Assembly (NCBI GenBank): GCA_036675505.1
Contig: JAKFEW010000109.1
Span: 1 to 64,000, forward strand
Source of the DNA: JAKFEW01 sp036675505
GTDB taxonomy: Bacteria; Cyanobacteriota; Sericytochromatia; S15B-MN24; JAQBPE01
Length of the DNA: 64,000 nucleotides
Direction of reading: 5' to 3'
Below, one piece after another: positions 1 to 7,724 of this stretch; within the stretch, counting starts at the first letter, position 1; each line of letters starts with the position of its first letter. The notes under the pieces are model-generated. The model saw only the letters and a list, made by a program, of their open reading frames with translations, searched no databases and had not been told where the DNA came from. Position numbers and translations under genes: made by a program.

Positions 1-349
1 GGGCTCGCGGGAGGCGGTTGGCCGGCCGCGGGCGCGCCACGGGCCGCGCGGGGACTGCCACCGGCCTGGCCGGCGGCGGCTTGATCGCGGCTGGCGGTGT
101 TCTTGCGGGCGGCGGCGTCACGACCGGGGGCGGCGTCGGCGGCGCGACCGCCACCTCGACCGTCAACGGCGGCGGCGGCGCCGGCGCCGACACGGCCACC
201 ACGCGCATGGCCCCCACGAGCACGCCGGCCCAGAGCGCCGCGGCGATCGCCACCTCCGCGCCGATGCGCGCCCACGCGGGCACGCCTGGCGCGACACCCG
301 GTCCTGCGTCAGGCCCTGCGCCCTGTCCGACGCCCCGCTCAGCGCCCAT
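1..349 (-). CDS. tonB: TonB energy-transducing protein (partial, C-terminus outside window)
   Basis: N-terminal 116 codons of a TonB-like protein. After a short Gly/Pro-rich cytoplasmic segment there is one membrane helix (about residues 28-52), then a long Pro-rich stretch (PPPLTVEV, PPTPPPVV, PPPARPVAV), the usual TonB periplasmic spacer. The C-terminal domain that contacts receptors lies outside the window. The ATG at 347-349 overlaps the end of exbD by 11 nt, so it is the last visible gene of receptor-exbB-exbD-tonB. In this family TonB passes proton-motive-force energy from ExbB/ExbD to outer-membrane receptors. The call rests on Pro-rich composition plus gene order, not on the missing domain. 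Confidence 0.82.
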   Translation of the reverse strand, partial: MGAERGVGQGAGPDAGPGVAPGVPAWARIGAEVAIAAALWAGVLVGAMRVVAVSAPAPPPPLTVEVAVAPPTPPPVVTPPPARTPPAAIKPPPARPVAVPARPVARPRPANRLPRA

Positions 350-749
350 CACGGCGGATCGCGATGACGAGGCGCTCGGCGCCCGCCTCGCGCGCGACGA
401 GCATCGCCTCGGCGACCGTCCCGTGCGGTGCGCGGGCGTCGGCGTTGACCACCAGGCGCGTGTTCGCGCCCGCCAGGCGCGGCCGCAGCACCGCCGCGAG
501 CTGCCCGGCCGGCACCACGGCGTCGTCGACGAGCAGCCGCCCGTCGTGCGTGACCGTCAGCGTGAGCGGCCGGCGATCCGCGCCTTGCGTGGGGGCATCG
601 CCGCGCGGCAGGTCGATCGGCAGCCCCGCGAGGCGCTGCATGGAGAGCGACGCCAGCATGAAAGTCGCGAGCAGGAAGAACATCACGTCGATCATCGGGA
701 TGATCTCGATGCGGCCCCGAACCGGCCGGCGCGCGCGCGGCAGCTTCAT
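339..749 (-). CDS. exbD: ExbD/TolR-family biopolymer transport protein
   Basis: A 136-residue protein of normal ExbD length. A basic N-terminus is followed by IEIIPMIDVMFFLLATFML, the single transmembrane helix with the proton-conducting Asp (about residue 21). The periplasmic domain ends in a typical ExbD pattern (VNADARAPHGTVAEAM, then AGAERLVIAI). It forms the inner-membrane motor with ExbB and energises TonB. The ATG overlaps the exbB stop as ATGA and exbD overlaps tonB downstream, so the three are translationally coupled. A longer in-frame ORF extends upstream inside exbB, but only this start gives the standard N-terminus. Confidence 0.93.
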   Translation of the reverse strand: MKLPRARRPVRGRIEIIPMIDVMFFLLATFMLASLSMQRLAGLPIDLPRGDAPTQGADRRPLTLTVTHDGRLLVDDAVVPAGQLAAVLRPRLAGANTRLVVNADARAPHGTVAEAMLVAREAGAERLVIAIRRDGR

Positions 750-1432
750 CGCCCGGCGCTCGCCGTCACGCTCCCGCCCGGCCGGCCGGCCGAGGGCCGC
801 GCGGCCTCCTCGGCCGCCAGGCGCAGGCGGTCGACGAGCGCAGTGCCCAACCGCTCCAGCCCGTCCATCGTGCGCGCCTGCAGGCGGGCGAGCCAGTTGA
901 AGCCGAACAGGGCGACGAGCGCGACCAGCAGGCCGAGCGCCGTCGCGATCAGGGCCTCCGCGACGCCGGCGGTGACGCCGGCCGGATCGAACGGGCCGCT
1001 GTCGCCCATCAGCCGGAAGCTGCGCATCATGCCGATGATCGTGCCGAGCAGCCCGAGCAGCGGCGCGGCCGTGACGACCGTCTCGAGCACCCACAGCCCG
1101 CGCCCGAGCGCGTCCTCGACACGCCGGGCGGCGTCGCCCGCGCGCGACTCGATCCACCAGGTGGGGCGCTCGCGGTGCGCGAGGATCGCCGCGAGGAAGC
1201 CGCCCACGAGGTGGCGCGGGCCGAGCGCGGCGATCGCCCGCTCGAGGTCCTCATGGTCGGCCGCCGGGTCGGCGACGCGCGCGAGGAGATCCGCCGGCGT
1301 GCGGACGGCGCGGGCGTAGAGCAGCAGCTTGTCGAGGATCAGCGCCGTCGCGGCGATCGCCATGACGAGCAGCGGGACCACCGCCCAGCCACCCTTCACC
1401 AGGGCCGCGCCCGCTTCACCGAACATGTCCAT
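746..1432 (-). CDS. exbB: ExbB/TolQ/MotA-family proton channel protein
   Basis: 228 residues with three hydrophobic segments: an N-terminal helix (GGWAVVPLLVMAIAATALIL), then the paired helices of the MotA/TolQ/ExbB domain (ETVVTAAPLLGLLGTIIGMM and GVAEALIATALGLLVALVAL). The TAAPLLGLLGTIIGM motif is the family signature. It makes the pentameric inner-membrane channel that surrounds the ExbD helices. An SD-like GGGGAGGG precedes the ATG. Only 13 nt separate it from the upstream receptor stop, and it overlaps exbD by 4 nt, so the operon is receptor-exbB-exbD-tonB. Confidence 0.93.
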   Translation of the reverse strand: MDMFGEAGAALVKGGWAVVPLLVMAIAATALILDKLLLYARAVRTPADLLARVADPAADHEDLERAIAALGPRHLVGGFLAAILAHRERPTWWIESRAGDAARRVEDALGRGLWVLETVVTAAPLLGLLGTIIGMMRSFRLMGDSGPFDPAGVTAGVAEALIATALGLLVALVALFGFNWLARLQARTMDGLERLGTALVDRLRLAAEEAARPSAGRPGGSVTASAGR

Positions 1433-1445
1433 GACCGACCCTCCC

Positions 1446-3794
1446 CTAAAACGTCCGCGAGACGCCGACGTAGAGCGCCCGCCGTGGGCCGTATTGTGGC
1501 GCCTCGATGCCGATGCCGGAGCCGTCGCGCAGCAGGTAGACCGCGTCGAGCGCGTTGACGACGGTCGCCTGGGCGTCGATCGGGCCGATCCATGGCAGCG
1601 CCAGCTCGCGCGAAGCCGTGAGGTCGAGCTGCAGATAGGCGGGCAGCCGCTCGGCGTTCATGAAGCCACGCGGCAGGCCCGAGCCGTAGAGCGCATTCGC
1701 GCCGACCGTCGTGCCGAAGAAGGCCTTGCTGATGCCGCCCGAGGCCGAAAACAGCTGATCATGGTCGAACACCACGTCGTTGGCGGCGATGAAGGCGATT
1801 TCCACGGGGGCGAAGTTGAACTGGCCCGAGCGCAAGCCGCGCCCCGTCGCGCGCGAGAGCGCCGCGTTGGCGTAGAGCGAGAGATCGTCGCGCTTGTAAG
1901 AAGTTGTCAGCTCGAGCCCCATGATCCGACCGCGCGCGTAGTTGTAGGTCGAATAGACGGGCGCCCGGCCGAACTGGCCCTCGTCCTGGAGGTCGTCCAC
2001 CTCCTTGAGGTAGCCGTCGAGGCCCACCGCCGCCTCGGGCGTCAGCTTTTGCAACACGCCGACGTCGACGTAGTGCGCGCGCTCGGGCACCACGGTGGCG
2101 CTCACCTCCGTCGCCACGGCGTTGGTGGTGCCGCGGAACTTCTCGAGGCTCGCGAAGGGAATCAGCTCCGTGGTCGGCGGCGTGAAGTAGCGGGCGTAGC
2201 CTGCGTGCAGGGTGGTGGCCGGGCCGGCCTCCCAGACCAGGCCGAGCCGCGGGCCCAGCTGATCCGTGTCGAGGAAGCCGGCGACGCGGTCGTAGCGCAG
2301 GCCGTAGTTCACGGTGAGCGGCGCGAGCGGCCGCCACTCGTCCTGGACGTAGAGCCCGCCCAGGTAGGCCTGGACGGCGTTGTCGTCGTGGATCGCGATC
2401 GGCGTGTCGCCGGCCTGGCCGCCCGACGCGTCGACCGGAAAGACCCGCGATCGATTCTGCGTGACCGCCGAGTCCGCGGCCAGGAACGTGCCGAAGCGCA
2501 CCGTGTGGTCCGCGCCGAGCGGCCAGCCGGCGTCGGCCTGCAGGCCGCCCAGCGTCGAGCCGCGGAAGACGTTCGCCTCCACGCCGCCGTATTGCAGGTC
2601 GCCCACCGAATCGGGCAGGTAGGCCAGCGTGCTGCGCCGCGCGAAGGTGGCCACCTGCCAGTCCAGCCCGCCGCTGATGCCCTGCAGCGCCGCGACCGCG
2701 TAGTGGTTGGTGGGCTGGAACGCCGCGTCGAGCTCGGCGGAGGGCTTGGGCGGCGTGCCGGCGAGCCTGAAGGCCGGCGTCTGGCCGGGGACGTTGGGCA
2801 CCTGGTAGTGCTGCACGGCCGAGCCCGCGATCGCGCTCGCCCGCGTCGTGGGGTCGAGCAGCGTCGAGGCATAGACGAAGCCCTTGCCTTGCTGGGTGCG
2901 GTTGTGGAGGTTCGGCTGGTCGGCCGTGTACGCGTCGACCCCGAGGTCGCTGCGCAGGCCGGTCGCCACCGCGTACCAGTCCGTCGCGCCGGCCGAGCCG
3001 CCCCACTGGGCGCTCGGCTCGAGGTTGCCGTTGGTGCCGGCCTGGAAGCCGAGCCGCCCGCCGGGCATGCGCGCGCCGCGCTTGGTCTCGAGGTTCACGA
3101 CGCCGGTCGTCCGGTAGCCGTACTGCGCCGGCAGGGCGCCGGTGAGGAAGTCGACGCGATCGACGAAGCGGGTGTCGAGCGTCGAGCCGAAGCCCGTGAT
3201 GCCTTCCGGGATGATCACGCCGTTCAGGCGGTACTGGAGGTTGGCATGGTCGCCGCGCACGAAGAGCTGGCCGTAGGTGCCCTGGGCGACGCCCGGCGCC
3301 TGCAGCAGCACCTGGCTGAGCGGCGCGTTCTCGCCGCGCGGCAGCTGCTTGATCGCCTGGCGATCGAGCCGGTAGGTCGAGCTGCCCGTCTCGGGCGACA
3401 GCGCGTTGCGGGCCCGGTCGAGGCGCGCGGCCTGGAGCTTCAGCTCGAGGGCCTCGACGGCCGCCAACGTCACGGCGACGGCCTCCGCGCGCGGGAGCAC
3501 GGCGATCGCCGTGCCGGGCCGGAAGCCGCCGGCCTCGACCTTCACGAGGAAGGTGCCGTCCGCCGGGGCCGCCAGCGAGGCGCGGCCCGCCGCGTCGGTG
3601 CGCGCGGACGCGACGGCCCGGCCGGCGGCGTCCTCGAGCGTCGCCGTCGCGCCGGCGATCGGGCGGCCGAGCCCGTCGCGGGCCTCTACGAGGACGATGC
3701 TTGCGGCCCAGGCCGGCGCAGCGGACACGGCGATCGCGGCGGCGCTGGCGGCGAGGAGGCGGGCGCTGGTCCCGCCGAGAGTCACGGAGATCAT
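1446..3794 (-). CDS. TonB-dependent outer-membrane receptor with N-terminal carboxypeptidase-like regulatory domain
   Basis: 782 residues. A signal peptide (about 1-30, ending AAPAWAAS) is followed by a CarboxypepD_reg-like beta-sandwich (about 31-110, RPIAGATATLEDAAGR), a plug domain (about 125-260, QLFVRGDHANLQYRLNGV, then QYGYRTTGVVNLETKRG) and a 22-strand-type beta-barrel ending in the terminal aromatic signature SRTF. It imports a substrate too large or scarce for porins, using energy from the adjacent TonB/ExbBD. The substrate cannot be read from sequence, but a DtxR-family-like operator over its promoter favours an iron or manganese chelate. SD-like AGGA precedes the ATG. Confidence 0.9.
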   Translation of the reverse strand: MISVTLGGTSARLLAASAAAIAVSAAPAWAASIVLVEARDGLGRPIAGATATLEDAAGRAVASARTDAAGRASLAAPADGTFLVKVEAGGFRPGTAIAVLPRAEAVAVTLAAVEALELKLQAARLDRARNALSPETGSSTYRLDRQAIKQLPRGENAPLSQVLLQAPGVAQGTYGQLFVRGDHANLQYRLNGVIIPEGITGFGSTLDTRFVDRVDFLTGALPAQYGYRTTGVVNLETKRGARMPGGRLGFQAGTNGNLEPSAQWGGSAGATDWYAVATGLRSDLGVDAYTADQPNLHNRTQQGKGFVYASTLLDPTTRASAIAGSAVQHYQVPNVPGQTPAFRLAGTPPKPSAELDAAFQPTNHYAVAALQGISGGLDWQVATFARRSTLAYLPDSVGDLQYGGVEANVFRGSTLGGLQADAGWPLGADHTVRFGTFLAADSAVTQNRSRVFPVDASGGQAGDTPIAIHDDNAVQAYLGGLYVQDEWRPLAPLTVNYGLRYDRVAGFLDTDQLGPRLGLVWEAGPATTLHAGYARYFTPPTTELIPFASLEKFRGTTNAVATEVSATVVPERAHYVDVGVLQKLTPEAAVGLDGYLKEVDDLQDEGQFGRAPVYSTYNYARGRIMGLELTTSYKRDDLSLYANAALSRATGRGLRSGQFNFAPVEIAFIAANDVVFDHDQLFSASGGISKAFFGTTVGANALYGSGLPRGFMNAERLPAYLQLDLTASRELALPWIGPIDAQATVVNALDAVYLLRDGSGIGIEAPQYGPRRALYVGVSRTF

Positions 3795-3819
3795 GGTTCG
3801 TCCTGTAGGCGACGCACAA

Positions 3820-3835
3820 TCCGCCTTATGGCGGA
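3820..3835. repeat. Inverted repeat TCCGCC-TTAT-GGCGGA in the receptor leader
   Basis: A perfect 6-bp GC-rich stem with a 4-nt loop lies between the predicted transcription start and the receptor start codon. It could be a leader hairpin or a second operator; no U-run follows on either strand. Confidence 0.5.
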
Positions 3836-3847
3836 CCGACGAAAAGT

Positions 3848-3863
3848 TTTAGGCAAACCTAAA
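3848..3863. promoter_or_regulatory. Perfect palindrome TTTAGG-CAAA-CCTAAA, DtxR/MntR-family-like metal box
   Basis: Sixteen bases with 6-bp perfect arms overlap the downstream edge of the -10 element and the predicted start site, the usual place for a repressor site. TTAGG/CCTAA arms are typical of DtxR/IdeR/MntR-type metalloregulator boxes. The regulator is not encoded in this window. Iron- or manganese-dependent repression of the uptake operon is the simplest reading. Confidence 0.65.
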
Positions 3864-3890
3864 TTTAGCGGCAAGCCGATGGCACGTCAA
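3862..3890 (-). promoter_or_regulatory. Sigma70-like promoter of the receptor-exbB-exbD-tonB operon
   Basis: Read on the minus strand, TTGACG (3885-3890) and TAAATT (3862-3867) are separated by 17 nt. This predicts a start near 3855 and a leader of about 60 nt before the ATG at 3794. The promoter lies inside the palindromic operator region, which supports both calls. Confidence 0.7.
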
Positions 3891-3918
3891 GTGGCAACGG
3901 CGATTCAAGCCCCGCGGG

Positions 3919-5733
3919 TCAGTCCGCCACCTCGGCGCGCACATGGGCGCGCAGCTCAGCCAGGACCTCCGGATGCGCCGCCTTCACGTCGTGCCGCTCG
4001 CGCGGATCGCGCCGGAGGTCGAAGAGCGCCTCGTGGTCGCCCGGGGACCCTACAACGTACTTGTACGGCAGGCGCCAGGCGGCGAGCGACTCCCCGCTGG
4101 AAACGGTCGTCTGGTAACGGCGGGCGAGGCCCCAGGCCGTCAGCGCCCGATCGGCCGGCGGCGGCGTGCGAAGCGCACGGCCCGGCAGCCCGGCCGGCGG
4201 GTGCCGGTAGACCTCGGCGAGGATCGTCGGCACCACGTCGATGTGGCCGACCAGGCGGTCGACCCGCTCGGCGCGCGTCTGGCGCGGATACCTCACCACC
4301 AGGGGCACATGCGCGACGTCCTCGCCGAGGTAGCCGTCCCCGTGGGACTTGTGGCCGACGGCGAACTCCTCGCCATGATCGGCGAGGACCACCAACATGG
4401 TGTCCTCGAAGAGCCCGGCCGCCTGGAGCGCCCGCACGAAGCGACCGAGCTCGGCGTCGGCGAAGCGCACGTAGGACTCGTAGGTGGCCTCGTATGCCGC
4501 GAGCGCCGCCGCGTCGGCCTCGCCGATCTGCTTGAACGTCACCACGGGCGACGCCTGGGGGACCGGCGGCCCGCTCGCGGGGACCTGGTGCATCGGCGCG
4601 TGGGGCGCGCCTACATGCACCCACAGGAAGGTGGGGGCGGCCTCCCGCGCGAGGGTCGTGATCGCCGCGTCCACCACGGCCGACACGGTCTTCGGCCCCT
4701 GGTGCAAATTCAGCTGGGGCGTGCCGAGGCGCGCGAACCGCACGCCCAGCCACCCCAGGCTCTCGCGCCAGGGCACGAAGCCCGGCCCGTTCAGCTCGTT
4801 GCCCACCGGGTAGATCAGCGCCGTCGTCCAGCCGGCCACGAACTCCGGCCCGAGACCCAGTTGCTCCGGCCCGAGCAGCATCGTGGTGTAGAACGACTTG
4901 TAGCCGGCCTGTGCCAGGTGGCCCGCGAGCCCCGTCGCGGCGCCCTGGCGCAAGAACCCCGTGCGGTTGCCCGCGGTCGGAAAGAGATCGTCGGCCGCGA
5001 GGCCCGTGAGCACGCTGCCCATGCTGCACAGCGTGCGATCGCTCGCGGCCCGGCATTCGCCGAACCAGGTGCCGCGCGCGGCCAACGCCGCGAGCGCGGG
5101 CGTCCGCCCGGCCGCGGCCTGGGAGGTGCTGCGCGCGCGCAGGCCGTCGAACGAGAAGAGCACGACGCGGCGGGGCGCCCCGGGCAGGAGCTCGGCCGCT
5201 GCCGGCGCGACCGCGGCCGGCACGCGGACCTGATCGGCCGACGCCCGCCAGACCACGGCGGGCGTTGTGAGCAGCAACGCCGCCAGGATCCCGAGGCCGA
5301 GCGCCTGCAAGGTGCGGCCCACGAAGCGCTGTTCCGCCTCGGCGTAGCGGGCGAAAGCGCCGACGAGGCCCACCAGGACGATCGCCGCGATGACCTTCTT
5401 CGACGTCGGCGCGGCACCCGGGGCGCGATGATAGATCGCGAGGCCGACGGCCAGGACGTTCGCGATCGCCCCCGCGAAAAAGGCCGTGCGGCCCAGGCGC
5501 GCGAGGCCCCCCCGCGCGGCGTCGAGGCCGGCCGACACCGCCAGAGCGCCCGCGATCGGGGCCGCCACGGCGATCGCCAGGGCAGCGATCACGAACGTGC
5601 CGAGCGTGCGCCAGGGGCCGACCTGGCTCAACAACCGGATACCGAGCAGGTATCCGGGCAGCAGCGTCCACAGGGGCAGGAGGCCTGCGATCACGAGGGT
5701 CGCCGCCCGCAGGCGGGCGGAAAAAGGTGGCAT
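3919..5733 (-). CDS. Membrane-anchored sulfatase / alkaline-phosphatase-superfamily hydrolase
   Basis: 604 residues. About 190 N-terminal residues hold four to five membrane helices, followed by an extracytoplasmic sulfatase-fold domain. That domain starts RRVVLFSFDGLRARS (first metal Asp). It continues with DRTLCSMGSVLTG (nucleophile region), VGAPHAPMHQVP and VVLADHGEEFAVGHKSHGDG (metal ligands), then HVPLVVRYPRQ. The arrangement resembles LtaS/EptA-like enzymes and membrane sulfatases. The canonical C/S-x-P-x-R sulfatase signature is absent, so phospho- or phosphoglycerol-transfer is as likely as sulfate ester hydrolysis. It is transcribed alone, away from the neighbouring lipoprotein gene. 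The ATG at 5733 has only a weak SD. Confidence 0.75.
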   Translation of the reverse strand: MPPFSARLRAATLVIAGLLPLWTLLPGYLLGIRLLSQVGPWRTLGTFVIAALAIAVAAPIAGALAVSAGLDAARGGLARLGRTAFFAGAIANVLAVGLAIYHRAPGAAPTSKKVIAAIVLVGLVGAFARYAEAEQRFVGRTLQALGLGILAALLLTTPAVVWRASADQVRVPAAVAPAAAELLPGAPRRVVLFSFDGLRARSTSQAAAGRTPALAALAARGTWFGECRAASDRTLCSMGSVLTGLAADDLFPTAGNRTGFLRQGAATGLAGHLAQAGYKSFYTTMLLGPEQLGLGPEFVAGWTTALIYPVGNELNGPGFVPWRESLGWLGVRFARLGTPQLNLHQGPKTVSAVVDAAITTLAREAAPTFLWVHVGAPHAPMHQVPASGPPVPQASPVVTFKQIGEADAAALAAYEATYESYVRFADAELGRFVRALQAAGLFEDTMLVVLADHGEEFAVGHKSHGDGYLGEDVAHVPLVVRYPRQTRAERVDRLVGHIDVVPTILAEVYRHPPAGLPGRALRTPPPADRALTAWGLARRYQTTVSSGESLAAWRLPYKYVVGSPGDHEALFDLRRDPRERHDVKAAHPEVLAELRAHVRAEVAD

Positions 5734-5885
5734 GCGTGGGTTCCAGGGGAGGCGCCCCCATCATACAGCGGCGAGGGGGCTGCCTGCCGGGCCTGTTATT
5801 TTACTGTATCTTAACGTGGTGTTAGGTAAGTAATGAAGTGGCGACCCCGATAAATCTGCAAGCCCAAATGAGCCGGAGGTCCCGC

Positions 5886-6698
5886 ATGCTTCGTTCCAAG
5901 GTCCGCAGCACCATCGCCATCGTCGGCGCGACCCTGATCGCGTCGAGCTTGCTGCTCAGCGGCTGTGGCCGGACGTCCGTGAACCCGCTCGCCCCGTCGG
6001 ACGACAAGACCGCGGGCGTGCCCGGAGAGGACGACCCCGGCGAAGATCCGGGCTGGGACGACCCCATGCCCCTGCCCGGCGGCGGCGGCTTCATCCCCGG
6101 CAAGCCCGGCACCGGGGGCACCGCTCCCGGCAAGCCCAGCACCGGCGCTCGCCCGGCCGGCGGCCTGCGCCCGCTGCCCAAGCCCACCGCGACGCCCGCG
6201 TTCAAGGGCCCCGCGGGCGGCGGCGGCAACCCCGGCGAGGACATGTCGGAGTTCGTCGATTTGCTCGGCAAGTTCGGCTACGATCCCGGCGCCCGCGAAG
6301 TCCAGAACGTGCGCATGCAGGTCGCCGTCGTCAACCGCGTGCCGCAGGAGCGTTTCCACTGGGTGGACGGCCCCGGCCTCGGCCTGACCTACGAGGCGCG
6401 TGCCCGCGAGTTCCCGAACCCGATCAGCTACGAGCAGTGGAAGGCCGAGGGCCTGGCGCTGGCTGCGCGCTACCAGGGCATCTCGTATTACGTCGGCCGC
6501 CGCGCGCTCTACCGCGACATCCTGCGCGATCGCTACAACGACACAGGCAGCGACGCCGAGCTCGTCATGTACAAGCGCCTGAACCGCACCCAGCTCTTCG
6601 TGTCCTACCGGGCCGACGGCCAGATCGACGACTTCGGCTTCTTCCGGGTCGACGACTGGCGGAACTTCCTGCCCATCCCCGGCGCGTTCTGGAACTAA
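5886..6698 (+). CDS. Lipoprotein of unknown function (paralogue of the one at 12134)
   Basis: 270 residues. The signal peptide ends in lipobox LSGC (Cys 27), predicting a lipid-anchored exported protein. A Gly/Pro-rich linker contains RPLPKPTATP and is followed by a conserved-looking domain (DMSEFVDLLGKFGYDPGAREVQ). The same linker and a related domain occur in the lipoprotein at 12134-12970, so the two are diverged paralogues. The start was chosen at 5886 because GGAGG lies 6 nt upstream and this gives a clean signal peptide; an in-frame ATG at 5838 lacks one. The next lipoprotein gene follows after 23 nt. No known family recognised. Confidence 0.8.
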   Translation: MLRSKVRSTIAIVGATLIASSLLLSGCGRTSVNPLAPSDDKTAGVPGEDDPGEDPGWDDPMPLPGGGGFIPGKPGTGGTAPGKPSTGARPAGGLRPLPKPTATPAFKGPAGGGGNPGEDMSEFVDLLGKFGYDPGAREVQNVRMQVAVVNRVPQERFHWVDGPGLGLTYEARAREFPNPISYEQWKAEGLALAARYQGISYYVGRRALYRDILRDRYNDTGSDAELVMYKRLNRTQLFVSYRADGQIDDFGFFRVDDWRNFLPIPGAFWN

Positions 6699-6721
6699 CG
6701 TCACCCCCGTAGGAGATCGCC

Positions 6722-7681
6722 ATGCGTCCCGTTCGCGCCCTGCTTTCGTTGACCTGCGTCGCCCTGGTGGGCGTCGCCGCCGCCGGCTGCGGCGCCGCGA
6801 CCCAGCACCCCGGCATCGCCGCCGCCAAGGCCCGTGGCGCACTCGCCGCGCGCAGCGTGTGGGAAGACCCGATCCGCCTGGAAGACTTCGATTCGATCGA
6901 GAACGACTACGACCACTACGGGCCGGTCAACCACCCGTTCTTCGATTCGCTCGAGTTCACGCCCGTGAAGGCCTCGAAGGCCGGCTCGACCGTGCTCGAG
7001 ATCCTGGCGCAGAACCGACCCAAGCCCCGCAAGGGCCTGCTCCTCACCGAGGACGTGAGCGAAGACGGCGCCTTCGAGCGCGGCGAGAAGGAAGACAAGC
7101 AGCTCGCCGAGCAGGTGAAGGTCTTCTTCAAGTGGGGCAACAACGGCGCCGTCACCAGCGAGCCGGCCATCTACGCCGAAGTCGCGTTCGTGTTCAAGTC
7201 GAAGCGCCTCGGCCAGAAGGCGCTGGGCTACGCCTGGACCAACTACTACACGCCCGGCACCGTGCTGGGCGGCCAGATCGGGTCGGGCGACGATCTGATC
7301 CCGATGCGCATCGTGTGCCTGGCCACCGGCCAGGGCCTCGGCCAGCCCTGCGGGGAGGCCGCGCTCAACCAGATCCAGCTCGCCGGCGTCGAGCGAGACT
7401 TCGCGGCCGACGTGCGCTGGGCCTGGGCCGAATCCACCAAGCTGACCGAGCCCGGGGCCGCCGCCGCGGGCAACGAGCCGAGCCCCGGCACGGGCGGCGG
7501 GGCCGCCCCCGCGCCGCAGTTCCCGCCGCGCCAGTTCGTGCTCGACGGGAACGGCAAGCCGATCACCAACACCGACCTGACGGGCATCGTGGCGCTCGGC
7601 TTCGGCGCCGAGATCCCCAAAGGTTACTGCTCGCACGCCGTCGTCGACGACGTGGCCGTGCAGAAGCAGTGGCCGAAGTAA
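6722..7681 (+). CDS. Lipoprotein of unknown function
   Basis: 319 residues with a signal peptide ending AAGC (Cys 23). The mature part is acidic and aromatic-rich at first (LEDFDSIENDYDHYGPVN), has a central region of likely beta-structure (EPAIYAEVAFVFKSKRLGQKALGY), then a Pro/Gly/Ala linker (about 245-270) and a C-terminal segment. A GTAGGAGATCGCC SD region precedes the ATG. It sits 23 nt after the lipoprotein at 5886, so they are probably co-transcribed. No similarity to a known family is recognised; a surface or envelope-associated role is inferred only from the lipobox. Confidence 0.78.
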   Translation: MRPVRALLSLTCVALVGVAAAGCGAATQHPGIAAAKARGALAARSVWEDPIRLEDFDSIENDYDHYGPVNHPFFDSLEFTPVKASKAGSTVLEILAQNRPKPRKGLLLTEDVSEDGAFERGEKEDKQLAEQVKVFFKWGNNGAVTSEPAIYAEVAFVFKSKRLGQKALGYAWTNYYTPGTVLGGQIGSGDDLIPMRIVCLATGQGLGQPCGEAALNQIQLAGVERDFAADVRWAWAESTKLTEPGAAAAGNEPSPGTGGGAAPAPQFPPRQFVLDGNGKPITNTDLTGIVALGFGAEIPKGYCSHAVVDDVAVQKQWPK

Positions 7682-7724
7682 GCCTGAGCTCCTTCGGCCA
7701 CCGCCTCGCTGAACGTCCGGATCG

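Noticed and set aside
1329..4535. A 1068-codon plus-strand ORF opposite exbB, the receptor and the start of the sulfatase
   Set aside because: Composition is Arg/Ala/Gly/Pro-rich with no motif, as expected for antisense frames in 70% GC DNA. The minus-strand genes have clear domains.
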